A DNA stretch of 19,291 nucleotides from Porphyromonadaceae bacterium UBA7332 (GTDB taxonomy: Bacteria > Bacteroidota > Bacteroidia > Bacteroidales > UBA7332). Within the stretch, counting starts at the first letter, position 1. Each line of letters starts with the position of its first letter. Made by a program: the position numbers and the translations under genes. The notes beneath the pieces are model-generated. The model did not search any database and had not been told where the DNA came from. It saw nothing but the letters and a program-made list of their open reading frames with translations. Below are positions 8,029 through 16,800 of this stretch, piece by piece. Location: NCBI GenBank assembly GCA_002471225.1, contig DKPO01000005.1, forward strand, positions 1-19,291, in the 5' to 3' direction.

Positions 8029-9195
8029 TTACTCTCCATATTTAGTTATATCCATTTGTTTTAGTAGTGCAATTAGTACATCAACAACAATACTATTACC
8101 AGCTTGTTGATACATCGATGTATCTGAAACAACAATTTTAAAAGAATCTTTAAATCCCATTAATCTTAGACATTCTCTTGGAGTTAACTTTCTGATTCGA
8201 CCTTTATGTGTCACATAATTATCAACTCCTGCTCGATGCATTTTATGCATTGATTGAAGCAATGGTCTAGCGATATCAAGATCTGTTTTTGTGGATGTTT
8301 TAAAGTTTTTTGTTCCTCCAGCCAATACATAATTTTTTACCTTTTCAGATAGATAATATTTCTCTTCAACATCTTTAACTTCAAAAATAAAATCGTCAAA
8401 AGCTACTTCATTCTCACTTGCTGGATGAAAAATAAAATCACCATGCCAATTAAATTGTTGATTTCTCTTTTGACATAAAGCAATTTCTCCATTAATTTGA
8501 GTATATCTTTTATCTCTATTTTTCTTACTTGTTACAAATTTGATACCTTTTTCTTTTAGAAAATACTTTGTATCAATATAATCTTCTAAAAAGTCATACA
8601 TTCTATACTCTAAAGGAATTATATCAGGATATGCAAAATTTGTTTTTTTTCTAAATCCTAAGCAATACACTCGTTCTCTATGCTGTGGAATACCATAATC
8701 TTTACTATTTAACACTTTAAAATGAATATCATAATTTAAATCATTAAAAACGTCTAAGATAACTTTCCATGTATTACCATTATCATGATTCATAATGCCT
8801 TTTACATTCTCGAATAAAAACACTTTTGGCTTGGCTTCTTTTACGATACGTGCAAATTCATAAAAAAGAGTACCTCGGGTATCTTCTAGCCCCAACCTTT
8901 TTCCCACCATCGAAAAAGCTTGGCAGGGAGATCCGCCAACCAACAAATCAATCTTATTTTTATATTTTTTTGCTGAAAAAGTACAAACATCATCATGCCA
9001 GTGTTCATCTGTAATTTTATAATTTGCAAAATAACTTTTCTTACAGTTTTTATCTATATCTCCAGCAAAAATAATTTCATGTTTAATTTTCAATCGTTCC
9101 AATGCATGTTCAACAGCTCCAATACCACTAAATAAGGTTCCTACACGCACAATTGCATTTGGATTGCTAAACTCTTTCTCTTTCCAATTCTCCAT
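8029..9195 (-). CDS. DNA (cytosine-5) methyltransferase of the McrBC/LlaJI-like operon
   Basis: The 388-residue enzyme is the first gene of the minus-strand operon and should methylate the site cut by the two downstream restriction subunits. Visible motifs are motif I VGTLFSGIGAVE (18-29), the catalytic GGSPCQAFS with Cys91, ENVKG (129-133), QHRERVYCLGF (171-181), KLTPRECLRLMGF (336-348) and QQAGNSIVV (363-371). The target-recognition region (about 185-325, including ARPLLQSMHKMHRAGVDNY) is unlike that of the CCWGG enzyme at 858-2105, so the specificity is different; I cannot name the sequence. LlaJI and BsuMI carry two m5C methyltransferases, whereas only one is linked here, which favours a palindromic site. 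The gene is markedly AT-rich, suggesting acquisition by transfer. Confidence 0.93.
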   Translation of the reverse strand: MENWKEKEFSNPNAIVRVGTLFSGIGAVEHALERLKIKHEIIFAGDIDKNCKKSYFANYKITDEHWHDDVCTFSAKKYKNKIDLLVGGSPCQAFSMVGKRLGLEDTRGTLFYEFARIVKEAKPKVFLFENVKGIMNHDNGNTWKVILDVFNDLNYDIHFKVLNSKDYGIPQHRERVYCLGFRKKTNFAYPDIIPLEYRMYDFLEDYIDTKYFLKEKGIKFVTSKKNRDKRYTQINGEIALCQKRNQQFNWHGDFIFHPASENEVAFDDFIFEVKDVEEKYYLSEKVKNYVLAGGTKNFKTSTKTDLDIARPLLQSMHKMHRAGVDNYVTHKGRIRKLTPRECLRLMGFKDSFKIVVSDTSMYQQAGNSIVVDVLIALLKQMDITKYGE

Positions 9196-9685
9196 TATAT
9201 TATTATCTTTAAGAATTCCTACTCTTAAATTCTTACTTTAAGAATTCTCATATTCATATAAAAAGTAACCATTAATAAAAATAACAAGTACATATTTCAG
9301 AAACACTATATTTATTCTATTCAGTAATTTTTCATCATATAGCCTATATCTAGTCCAAATTACAAATAAGAATTTACAGTTTCGTATCTTTATTTATAAT
9401 ACAGCTCATAGTAAAACTTATTATTATATAATGTATATCTGTCATTAAATTGACTTTCAAAGAATAGCACAATTCATTATGCAACAAAATAAAAAATTCC
9501 CATTCTAACATTCCAGATATAGTGCAAATATAAGAAATTAGGCTCTGAAAAATGATGCGTTTATCATTTATTATTCAAGCGATATACGGTTTTAAAACGA
9601 TTGTATTTCCATTCTATTACGAATTGACTCGCTAAAAACATTATTATATTTATCTAAGATTAGGCTATATTGATAATTATCTAAA
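9196..9685. other. 490-bp AT-rich intergenic region
   Basis: No convincing gene is seen here. The region is the 3' flank of the helicase and the 5' flank of the second methyltransferase, both on the minus strand. Next to the methyltransferase start lies a cluster of AAGAATT motifs (9207-9247). One minus-strand TAnnTTTG match (TATATTTG, 9525-9532) has no TTG partner and is over 300 bases from the methyltransferase ATG. A weak 7-bp AT-only hairpin (9550-9556 with 9563-9569) could slow transcription leaving the helicase gene. No tRNA, insertion-sequence end or CRISPR-like array is visible. Confidence 0.6.
9207..9247. promoter_or_regulatory. Triple AAGAATT motif upstream of the second methyltransferase, candidate operator
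   Basis: CTTTAAGAATTC occurs twice as a direct repeat (9207-9218 and 9236-9247), and between them AATTCTT (9228-9234) is the inverse of AAGAATT. Three copies in alternating orientation lie 12-52 bases upstream of the methyltransferase ATG, where an operator or the promoter would be expected. The surrounding DNA is so AT-rich that chance recurrence must be considered, but a 12-bp exact repeat this close to the start is notable. Confidence 0.4.
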
Positions 9686-11971
9686 TTAAACACTAGGCCC
9701 ATTCAAATCTTTTTCTTGGATTAAGACTTGCTTCTCCGGATTTTTCCCATATTTCTGTTTATAAGCATATAGACAATCCTTCATTGTCCATATCTTTTTA
9801 GGAACATATCCCTTTGATGTTTTTTCTAATACATAACCCGTTTCAGTCCCTTCTGAATACACGTGATATTTCTGGAACGCGGCAATTTCTCTTGATGTAA
9901 GATCAGCCTTTAGATTTGGATCTTCGAAAACACCACCCAGGACTTCTCGACCCATCCAATCATCTGCAATTTTTTTAAATGCCTTATTAGCCTTATTCAA
10001 TGAATCAAATTTATAATTCATTACCAATTTCAGATTCTCAGAATTCAATGATTTAACATGATTATTAATCATTAGCTGATTTATGGGACGAATAACAATA
10101 CCCTTCTTTTTTGTGTATGAAACATGAAAATTAAAATCATTATCTACAAACTCCGGAAACTCTTCAAACAACGCTTTTAATTTATTTTTAATGAGTTTAA
10201 TATCTGAAATTTTATTAGTTTCCACTACGATTGTCTCACCTTCCTCCGAGCCTCCTCTTTCTAAGCTTTGTAAGTCTCTCCTTTTAAGATCTGACATACA
10301 TTCTTCTGCTTCCAAAGTCGACTGAATCAACTCCACACTCTCATCTCCCTCTTCAATATCATCCATAAAACGTATTCTATCTTGTTCAAATGACTTGTTG
10401 CCCTTTAATTCGGTTTCCGTCACCTCCTGACCTTCAAAATGCATTCGCCATTTACGGTTAGCTGAAGGTAATCCGAATCGATTATACAGACCTACATTAT
10501 CTAAGAAGATAACCTTTTCCTTACCTTCTGCTATACGCAGACCTCTTCCGATTTGCTGAAGGAACAGAGATAACGATTTAGTAGGCCGGGCTAACTGTAC
10601 AAATTCGAGATCGGGACAGTCGAACCCTTCACTGAAAATATTCACGTTGCAAAGTATCTGAAACTTTCCGTTCCGGAAATCATTCACAATCTCTTTGCGT
10701 GTTTCAGCATTTGTCTTACTATCAATTGCTTTTGCTGTGATCCCTCTTTCCTGAAACTGTTTACAAACATTTTCGTTATGCAACTGATTGATTGTATAAA
10801 TGATTCCCTTCTTATTTTTTGCATATTTGAGATAGGTATCAACAATACGTGCCCGCAGTTTGTCGGTATCCATCACACGCATCATTGCCCGCTCATTATA
10901 ATCTCCGTTTATATCAAATTCATTGATTCCTTCAATCTGCTTCTGAACGATAGAATCCGGGGGTATCGAATAATAGTCGTAATTACTTAAATATCCATTC
11001 GATATAAACTTTGCAACAGAATCTGAAAGAATCAGTTCCTGGAATACATCTCTGAACCCTGCTCCGTTAAGACGGCACGGTGTAGCTGTGACGCCTAATA
11101 CTTTTGCATTGGGATATGCTTTCAGGATGGTTCGGTAACTCTCTGCCTTCACATGGTGGGCTTCATCCACAATGATTACATCAAAGTCTTTTTCGCCCCA
11201 TTTTTCCATGCGGCGATGCATTGTAGGAACTGATCCGACCTGAATCGGATATTTTATATTTTCCGGATTTTTTGAGGCTATAACTCCATGTGCTAACCCG
11301 TACTTTAATCCCAGGTTATTGGATATTTGTTCTATTAATTCGACTCTATGAGCCAGGAGCAAGACTTTTACAGCGGTCTTATTCTCTTTACCCCACTCAT
11401 GTAAGTCTTTGACGATCGAAACAAACAATCGGGTCTTTCCTGTCCCGGTAGGCATCTGAAGCATCACACTTTGGCCGGATATCCAGAAGTTATATATTTT
11501 ACGTTTGTTGTCTGTCTGATAGGAACGCAACGATTTATCTTTATCCGGAGTCAAAGCAGCAAAATCTACCTTATGAGGTGTTTGTGAAACAGTAACACCT
11601 AAATATTTTTCTCTCAAAGCCTCTTTAGCCCGGTTACGGTTCGCATCAGACAACAGCAATTCGTACAACCGTTTATCGATTGTAGCCTCGTTTGCCGACT
11701 CCTTGGTTACCCAAAAAGATTCGGAATTCATATATTTGAAAGGCGTTTTGATTAGTGTGCTTTTGCTTTCGCGTCCATCATTGATATAGGTCCGCCAGTT
11801 TTGCCTGAACCGGTTACACAAAGCATCGGAGAGTGTAATCCGATTGCTTTGCAGTTCTCCCTGAGCTATCAGATCAATCACACTCAGCAACAGGATTGCT
11901 TTATGGGGTGCCGGTTTGCCATTCTGAATGGCTGTACTTAACGATTTAAATTGTGTTATATATGTTTCCAT
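9686..11971 (-). CDS. DEAH superfamily 2 helicase with N-terminal sulfur-binding-like domain
   Basis: This 761-residue protein couples a putative DNA-sensing domain to an ATP-driven helicase/translocase. The helicase core has Walker A MPTGTGKT (173-180), DEAH (269-272), TATP (295-298) and QIGRGLR (473-479), as in the ResIII/type I-III restriction helicase group. Residues 1 to about 95 contain KPAPHKAILLLSVIDL (19-34) and TPFKYMNSESFW (76-87), the pattern of the N-terminal domain of COG3440-type HNH restriction enzymes, which includes the phosphorothioate-binding SBD of ScoMcrA-like proteins. About 230 residues after the helicase core are unassigned, and I see no HNH, GIY-YIG or PD-(D/E)XK site. 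Two copies of ATCTCAATC (11970-11978, 11994-12002) flank the start region. It probably shares a transcript with the small membrane protein upstream. Role in defence is inferred from domains and context. Confidence 0.88.
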   Translation of the reverse strand: METYITQFKSLSTAIQNGKPAPHKAILLLSVIDLIAQGELQSNRITLSDALCNRFRQNWRTYINDGRESKSTLIKTPFKYMNSESFWVTKESANEATIDKRLYELLLSDANRNRAKEALREKYLGVTVSQTPHKVDFAALTPDKDKSLRSYQTDNKRKIYNFWISGQSVMLQMPTGTGKTRLFVSIVKDLHEWGKENKTAVKVLLLAHRVELIEQISNNLGLKYGLAHGVIASKNPENIKYPIQVGSVPTMHRRMEKWGEKDFDVIIVDEAHHVKAESYRTILKAYPNAKVLGVTATPCRLNGAGFRDVFQELILSDSVAKFISNGYLSNYDYYSIPPDSIVQKQIEGINEFDINGDYNERAMMRVMDTDKLRARIVDTYLKYAKNKKGIIYTINQLHNENVCKQFQERGITAKAIDSKTNAETRKEIVNDFRNGKFQILCNVNIFSEGFDCPDLEFVQLARPTKSLSLFLQQIGRGLRIAEGKEKVIFLDNVGLYNRFGLPSANRKWRMHFEGQEVTETELKGNKSFEQDRIRFMDDIEEGDESVELIQSTLEAEECMSDLKRRDLQSLERGGSEEGETIVVETNKISDIKLIKNKLKALFEEFPEFVDNDFNFHVSYTKKKGIVIRPINQLMINNHVKSLNSENLKLVMNYKFDSLNKANKAFKKIADDWMGREVLGGVFEDPNLKADLTSREIAAFQKYHVYSEGTETGYVLEKTSKGYVPKKIWTMKDCLYAYKQKYGKNPEKQVLIQEKDLNGPSV

Positions 11972-11983
11972 CTCAATCTCTCT

Positions 11984-12019
11984 TTAATCCTTAATCTCAA
12001 TCAGATCTCCCGGAATCAT
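11984..12019 (-). CDS. Possible 11-codon leader or gene remnant with strong ribosome-binding site
   Basis: An ATG preceded by AGGAGAAAGGAGGGT opens a frame reading MIPGDLIEIKD before TAA, 12 bases ahead of the helicase ATG. Such a strong Shine-Dalgarno is unusual for this phylum. It could be a leader peptide coupling translation into the helicase, or the surviving 5' end of a gene replaced when the island arrived: the peptide reads like a normal protein start. There is no proof of expression. Confidence 0.3.
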   Translation of the reverse strand: MIPGDLIEIKD

Positions 12020-12035
12020 ACCCTCCTTTCTCCTC

Positions 12036-12221
12036 TTACAAGCGCTTAGCGATGAACCAAATCAGCCAGAAGCCGAGAAGGACTGCCACGAAGTATAAGG
12101 CTGTCAGCCAGTACTCCTGCATCACGACTGAGGCATAACATCCGATTAGGTTTATCATCATAACGGCTACTTGAAAGTAGTAGAAGATGTACCATTTGTT
12201 TTTCATTAAACTGTTTTTCAT
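12036..12221 (-). CDS. Small two-helix membrane protein
   Basis: The 61-residue product has two hydrophobic stretches (about residues 10-32 and 38-57) separated by a short polar turn, and a basic C-terminus (IAKRL), typical of small inner membrane proteins. Met6 (MKNKWYIFYYF) is an alternative start. A -7-like TATATTTG (12271-12278, minus) lies about 50 bases upstream. An overlapping frame (to 12258) also stays open but yields an arginine-rich, non-membrane sequence, so this frame is preferred. It precedes the helicase on the same strand; a functional link, or simply a core gene at the island border, are both possible. Confidence 0.55.
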   Translation of the reverse strand: MKNSLMKNKWYIFYYFQVAVMMINLIGCYASVVMQEYWLTALYFVAVLLGFWLIWFIAKRL

Positions 12222-12270
12222 ACGTTCGGATAATTGTGAGTAAATTCGTTCTGATCAAAATCTATTTTCA

Positions 12271-12278
12271 CAAATATA
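12271..12278 (-). promoter_or_regulatory. Candidate -7 box for the small membrane protein and helicase
   Basis: On the minus strand TATATTTG fits TAnnTTTG exactly, 50 bases upstream of the ATG at 12221. No TTG is found at the -33 distance, so this is a partial match in AT-rich DNA. Confidence 0.4.
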
Positions 12279-12360
12279 GTTGCAATATTTTAATTATAAT
12301 ACATAAAATAGCATTTATGTGAATTATATCACAATTCTGTTTTTAAGCTAAGTAAGGGGG

Positions 12361-12483
12361 ATGATCGGTATGAAAATCAAAAAGAATCGGGATGGGAAAC
12401 CGGATGTAACGGTGGATACAGTAAAAAAAAGTGAGGTTGCTGATAGAATCATCAACAACCTCACCTCATCTGAGAATAGTTAA
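12361..12483 (+). CDS. Possible 40-residue protein, convergent with the efflux operon
   Basis: A plus-strand frame runs from ATG (just after GTAAGGGGG, a purine-rich possible ribosome-binding site) to TAA. The product is lysine-rich and hydrophilic (MIGMKIKKNRDGKPDVTVDT at the start) with no recognisable domain. It contains the hairpin that terminates the minus-strand efflux operon, which argues for caution: the frame may be open by chance. A second ATG at codon 4 is an alternative start. Confidence 0.3.
   Translation: MIGMKIKKNRDGKPDVTVDTVKKSEVADRIINNLTSSENS
12423..12464 (-). terminator. Intrinsic terminator of the efflux operon
   Basis: GTGAGGTTGCTGAT (12431-12444) and ATCAACAACCTCAC (12451-12464) form a 14-bp stem with one mismatch and a 6-base loop AGAATC. 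Read on the minus strand the hairpin is followed by eight consecutive U residues (complement of 12423-12430). It lies 29 bases past the stop of the last efflux gene and is the cleanest rho-independent terminator in the window. Confidence 0.93.
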
Positions 12484-12493
12484 AGGACAAATA

Positions 12494-13864
12494 TTATTCG
12501 GGAGTGGAGCCTCCACCCAATGCTTTATAAAGAGTAATTTTACCTTGTACTCCTTCGAACCAGTCGGATACACTGACCAGACGTGACTGAAGCAGTGTGA
12601 TCTCGGCATAAAGGACGTCGAGATAGGTATTAGAACTATGTTTCATGAGTTCCAGTGAATTGTCGAGAGCACGTTGATTGGCTTCGACTTGTTTCTGGCG
12701 AATAATCAGTTTAGACTGACTGTTCTGGCAAAGCACGAGTGCATCATTCACCTCAACACCCGCACTTAAAAGGGTTTGGTGGAACTGTAGCTTCGATTGT
12801 TCATATCGTGCTTTTGATATTTTCAGGTTAGCCTGATTGATCCCTCTATTAAACAAAGGTTGTGTCAGGGAACCAATGGCAGAAAGCAGCAGCTGACCCG
12901 GATTGGAGATAAAACCTCCGGCACTGTTTGTCCAACCTGCCGTACCGCCTAACGTGAGAGACGGATAGAAAGCCGATCGGGCTGCGTTGACTCCATAGAA
13001 GCTTTCCCGCAGAGCGTATTCGGCTTGTCTGACATCGGGGCGATTGGAGAGACTGACTACGGCTACTTCGTCATTGAGCTGAACGGGGATTCCTTTGATC
13101 TGAGAAAAGTCGGTACGTGTGATACGTTCGGGTGTCTCGTTAATCAATAAGGAAATCGCATTTTCGATGATACGAATTTGTTTCTGTATGTCCTTTTCGG
13201 AAGCCTGTACGTTGTATAGATTTGCCGAAGCCTGATTAACGGCTGCCTCTGTCTGCATACCGGCTTCTTTCATCGCGATGATCACATCCAGATTCTGTTT
13301 CTGATTGGCTACGCACTCCTGAGTGATTTGCAATTGTTTATCGAGCATAACCAAAGTATAGTAGTTATTGGCTAAAGCTGCGATCACTTGTGTCTGCAGG
13401 AGTTTTTTGTACTCTCTCGTCTGCAGAAGAGCTGAGCGGGTCTGTTCTTTACTGTTGCGCAGCTTACCGAACAAGTCTATCTCCCACTGTGCGTTCACGG
13501 GCAGGTTATAGGAGTACGAGGCTTTTGATTTATCCAGGCTCATGACTCCTCCTTCGGGAGCGAGCATAAACGAGGGTAAGTAAGCCAGACGGGCTGTACG
13601 CAGTAATGCTTCGGACTGTTCGATAGAGAGCGAAGCTATTTGTAAATCGATATTTGATGTCAGTGCTTTAGTAAGCAGCGTCTGAAGATTGACATCTGTA
13701 AAGACCTGATTCCATTGCGGAGCTACACGGATCGTATCGCGGTACGTCGTATCCTGATACGGATCGACCGTGAGCGGAGCAATTTCTGTCTGTTTATATG
13801 AGCTATAGATTGAGCAACTGCTCAGAAGAAGAGCAGATGCAGCAATGCTTAGAATATGTTTCAT
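12494..13864 (-). CDS. TolC/OprM-type outer membrane efflux lipoprotein
   Basis: The 456-residue protein is the outer membrane channel of the tripartite pump. A lipoprotein signal peptide ends in the lipobox LSSC with Cys17, so the mature protein is lipid-anchored as in OprM/NodT-family factors (CusC, OprM). The length fits the family. Long alanine-, glutamine- and leucine-rich helical stretches (for example LLRTARLAYLPSF and the mirrored VNAARSAFYPSLTLGGTAGW later) are the two internal repeats typical of TolC-like trimers. The start codon overlaps the stop of the pump gene (ATGA, 13861-13864), so the two are translationally coupled. It is the last gene of the operon. Confidence 0.93.
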   Translation of the reverse strand: MKHILSIAASALLLSSCSIYSSYKQTEIAPLTVDPYQDTTYRDTIRVAPQWNQVFTDVNLQTLLTKALTSNIDLQIASLSIEQSEALLRTARLAYLPSFMLAPEGGVMSLDKSKASYSYNLPVNAQWEIDLFGKLRNSKEQTRSALLQTREYKKLLQTQVIAALANNYYTLVMLDKQLQITQECVANQKQNLDVIIAMKEAGMQTEAAVNQASANLYNVQASEKDIQKQIRIIENAISLLINETPERITRTDFSQIKGIPVQLNDEVAVVSLSNRPDVRQAEYALRESFYGVNAARSAFYPSLTLGGTAGWTNSAGGFISNPGQLLLSAIGSLTQPLFNRGINQANLKISKARYEQSKLQFHQTLLSAGVEVNDALVLCQNSQSKLIIRQKQVEANQRALDNSLELMKHSSNTYLDVLYAEITLLQSRLVSVSDWFEGVQGKITLYKALGGGSTPE

Positions 13865-16800
13865 TTTGAAGCGTTTTTACGTTCTGAATATTTCTTGATC
13901 TCTTCCAGTTCCTGAATGATCATCGGGTCAGTGGATTCAACGAATTTAACCGGTTTGAATTTCTCCTGTAATGTCTGGAAAATCATAAACAAGGCCGGAA
14001 CGATGAACAAGAGTGCCAATGTACCGATGAGCATCCCTCCGATTGTTCCCGCACCAATTGTTTTACTACCGTTAGCCCCTACACCGGATGCAAACAGCAA
14101 CGGCAACATACCGAATACCATGGTGAAGGATGTCATGAGGATCGGACGTAAACGAACTTTGGCTGCAAAGAAAGCCGACTGTTTGAGAGACATACCTGCC
14201 AGACGACACTGTGTAGCGTACTCGGTAAGAAGAATTGCTGTCTTAGCCAAAAGACCGATCAGCATGATCAGACCTACCTGCAGATAGATATTGTTCTCGA
14301 TACCCATAAATTTAGCAAACAGGAAGCTACCCATAAGTCCGAAAGGAACCGACAGGATAACGGCAAACGGGATGAATAAACTTTCGTAAAGCCCTACCAT
14401 TACCAGGTAAACGAAAAGGATACAGATAGCAAAGATAAATACGGTATTGTTTCCTCCGCGAGCCTCTTCACGTGTGATCCCACTGAAGTCGATATCGTAG
14501 CCGATAGGCAAACTCTCAGCTGCTGTTTCGCGGATAGCCTTGATCGCATCTCCCGAACTGAAGCCTTCGGCATAGTTACCGTTGACACTGATTTGTCCGT
14601 ACATATTGAAACGATTCAGTACGAGTGGTCCATAAACTTTCCGGATTGTTATAAACTGACTTAAAGGAGCCATTTCATTACCTACACGAATAAAGATGTT
14701 ATCAAGACTCTTCTCGCTGTCGCGATCTTTGGCATCGGCCTGGATCATTACACGGTACACTTTCGAGAACTTATTGAAGTTTGAAACATAAGCTCCCCCG
14801 TAGTAAGCTCCGAGCTCTGAGAGAACCGCAGCGGGAGATACACCCATACGTTTACATTTAGAGGCGTCAACATCTACTTCGAACTGAGGATAGTTGATAT
14901 TATAAGATGAGAACGCTGCTGCAATCTCCGGACGTTCGCGAAGCTTCTGAAGGAAGGCCTGCGAAACATTATAGAAGGTTTCGATATCGCCATCGTTCTT
15001 ATTCTGAACGGAGAATTCGAAACCACCTCCGTTACCGTAACCCGGAATCATCCCCGGAGCCAATGCGTAAATCTGTGCCGACTTGATATGAGCCGTACGG
15101 GCAAAGATCTGACCGATAACAGCATCTACAGAGCTGGCAGCATCTTTACGTTCGCTCCAGTTTTTGAGCTGAATAAAGAATGTTCCCATATTAGCTCCCG
15201 ATCCTGAAATAAGTCCCCAACCGGATACTTTACCGATAATAGCGATTTCGGGTATATCGGCAATGCTCTGAGAGACTTCCATCATGATTTCATTTGTCTT
15301 GGCCAATGAGTAGCCCGGAGGCGTACTTACATCGACATACACGCTACCCATATCCTCGTTAGGAACGAAACCTGTCTTAGTCGTATTCATCAGAACAACT
15401 AAAAGAATAAAGCAAGCCACGATGCTTGTCCATACGAGCCAGCGTTTGCGTATGAAAAGCATAGCTCCACCCGTATAGCGTTTCATAAGGGCATTGTAAG
15501 ATGTATGATAAGCCTTACGTACACGTTGAGCCATTTTGCTGCCTTCTCCCTCTTCGGGATTCGGTTTCAGAATAAGCGCACATAAAGCCGGACTCAGCGT
15601 CAGTGCATTGATAAAGGAGATTCCTACAGCCACAGCCATAGTCAGACCGAACTGTTTGTAGAATACACCACTTGTGCCCGAAATAAATGCTACGGGAATA
15701 AAGATTACCATAAACACGAGTGTAGTCGTAAATAAAGCGGCCGAAAGACCGTTCATCGCATCGACAGTTGCCTTATAAGGCGATTTGTACCCGATATCGA
15801 AACGAGCCTGTACGGCCTCTACTACAACCACAGAGTTATCTACTACCGTACCGATCACCAATACGAGCGCGAACAGTGTAAGCAGGTTGATGGAGAATCC
15901 GGCAAAGCTCATAAAAGCAAACGTACCGATTACGGAGATCAGAATACCTAACGTAGGGATCAGTGTCGCTCTTAAATCCTGTAAGAAGAAATATACAACG
16001 ATCAATACGAGAACGATAGCTAAAATCAACGAAATGACTACTTCACGAATAGAAGCGAAAAGGAAGTCGTTGGAATTCTCCATCGTTACGATTTTGATAT
16101 CCGGCGGAAGTCTTTTTTCGATCTGACCGAAAAGACGGTCAATCTCATTGTTGATCTCTGTTGCATTGGAACCTGCTGTCTGAGTAATCATACCCATCGC
16201 GCCGGGATGTCCGTTGATAGAGCTTGAAAACGTGTAATTATCAAGTCCCAGCTCAATATCAGCAATATCTTTCAAACGTAGCTCTTCACCGTCGGGTAAG
16301 GTACGGATAATCAGATTTTCAAATTGCTCTACATCCGATTTACGTCCCGTATATTTCAGTGTGTACTGGAATACGTTGTCCGTGTCAGCCCCTAAGGATC
16401 CGATAGCAGCTTCGATATTCTGTTCATTCAGGATCATGGATATATCTGATGGAACCAGTTTATATTGTGCCATTGCATTTGGTTTCATCCAGATACGGAG
16501 ACTATATGTACCTCCGAACACCTGTACGTTACCTACTCCGGGGATACGTTGTATTTCGGGTTTCAGTGTGTTAGCAGCATAGTTACTCAGGAAAGCCTCG
16601 TCATACGTTCCTCCCGGACTTTCAAGACCGAATACGCGGAGAATACCGGGCTGTTGTTTGGCAGCCGTCACCCCGATACGGGTTACTTCACTCGGGAGTG
16701 AACCTGTAGCCTGAGAGACCCTGTTCTGTACATTGACCGTTGCCATATCGGCATTGATACCCTGTTTGAAATAAATGGAGATCTCAGCGGTTCCGTTATT

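Noticed and set aside
9550..9569. Hairpin as a terminator of the helicase gene
   Set aside because: The stem is only 7 bp and almost all A-T (AAATGAT with ATCATTT), expected by chance in such AT-rich DNA; noted only within the intergenic description.
9196..9685. CRISPR array, tRNA or insertion-sequence ends in the long intergenic gap
   Set aside because: No regularly spaced repeats, cloverleaf-compatible sequence or terminal inverted repeats with target duplication were seen.
12046..12258. Overlapping 70-codon minus-strand frame at the small membrane protein
   Set aside because: The translation is rich in Arg and Ser with no coherent structure, while the other frame gives two clean membrane helices.
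13916..16701. Plus- and minus-strand frames opposite or within the RND pump gene
   Set aside because: They are out-of-frame shadows of a full-length, well-recognised 1063-residue protein.
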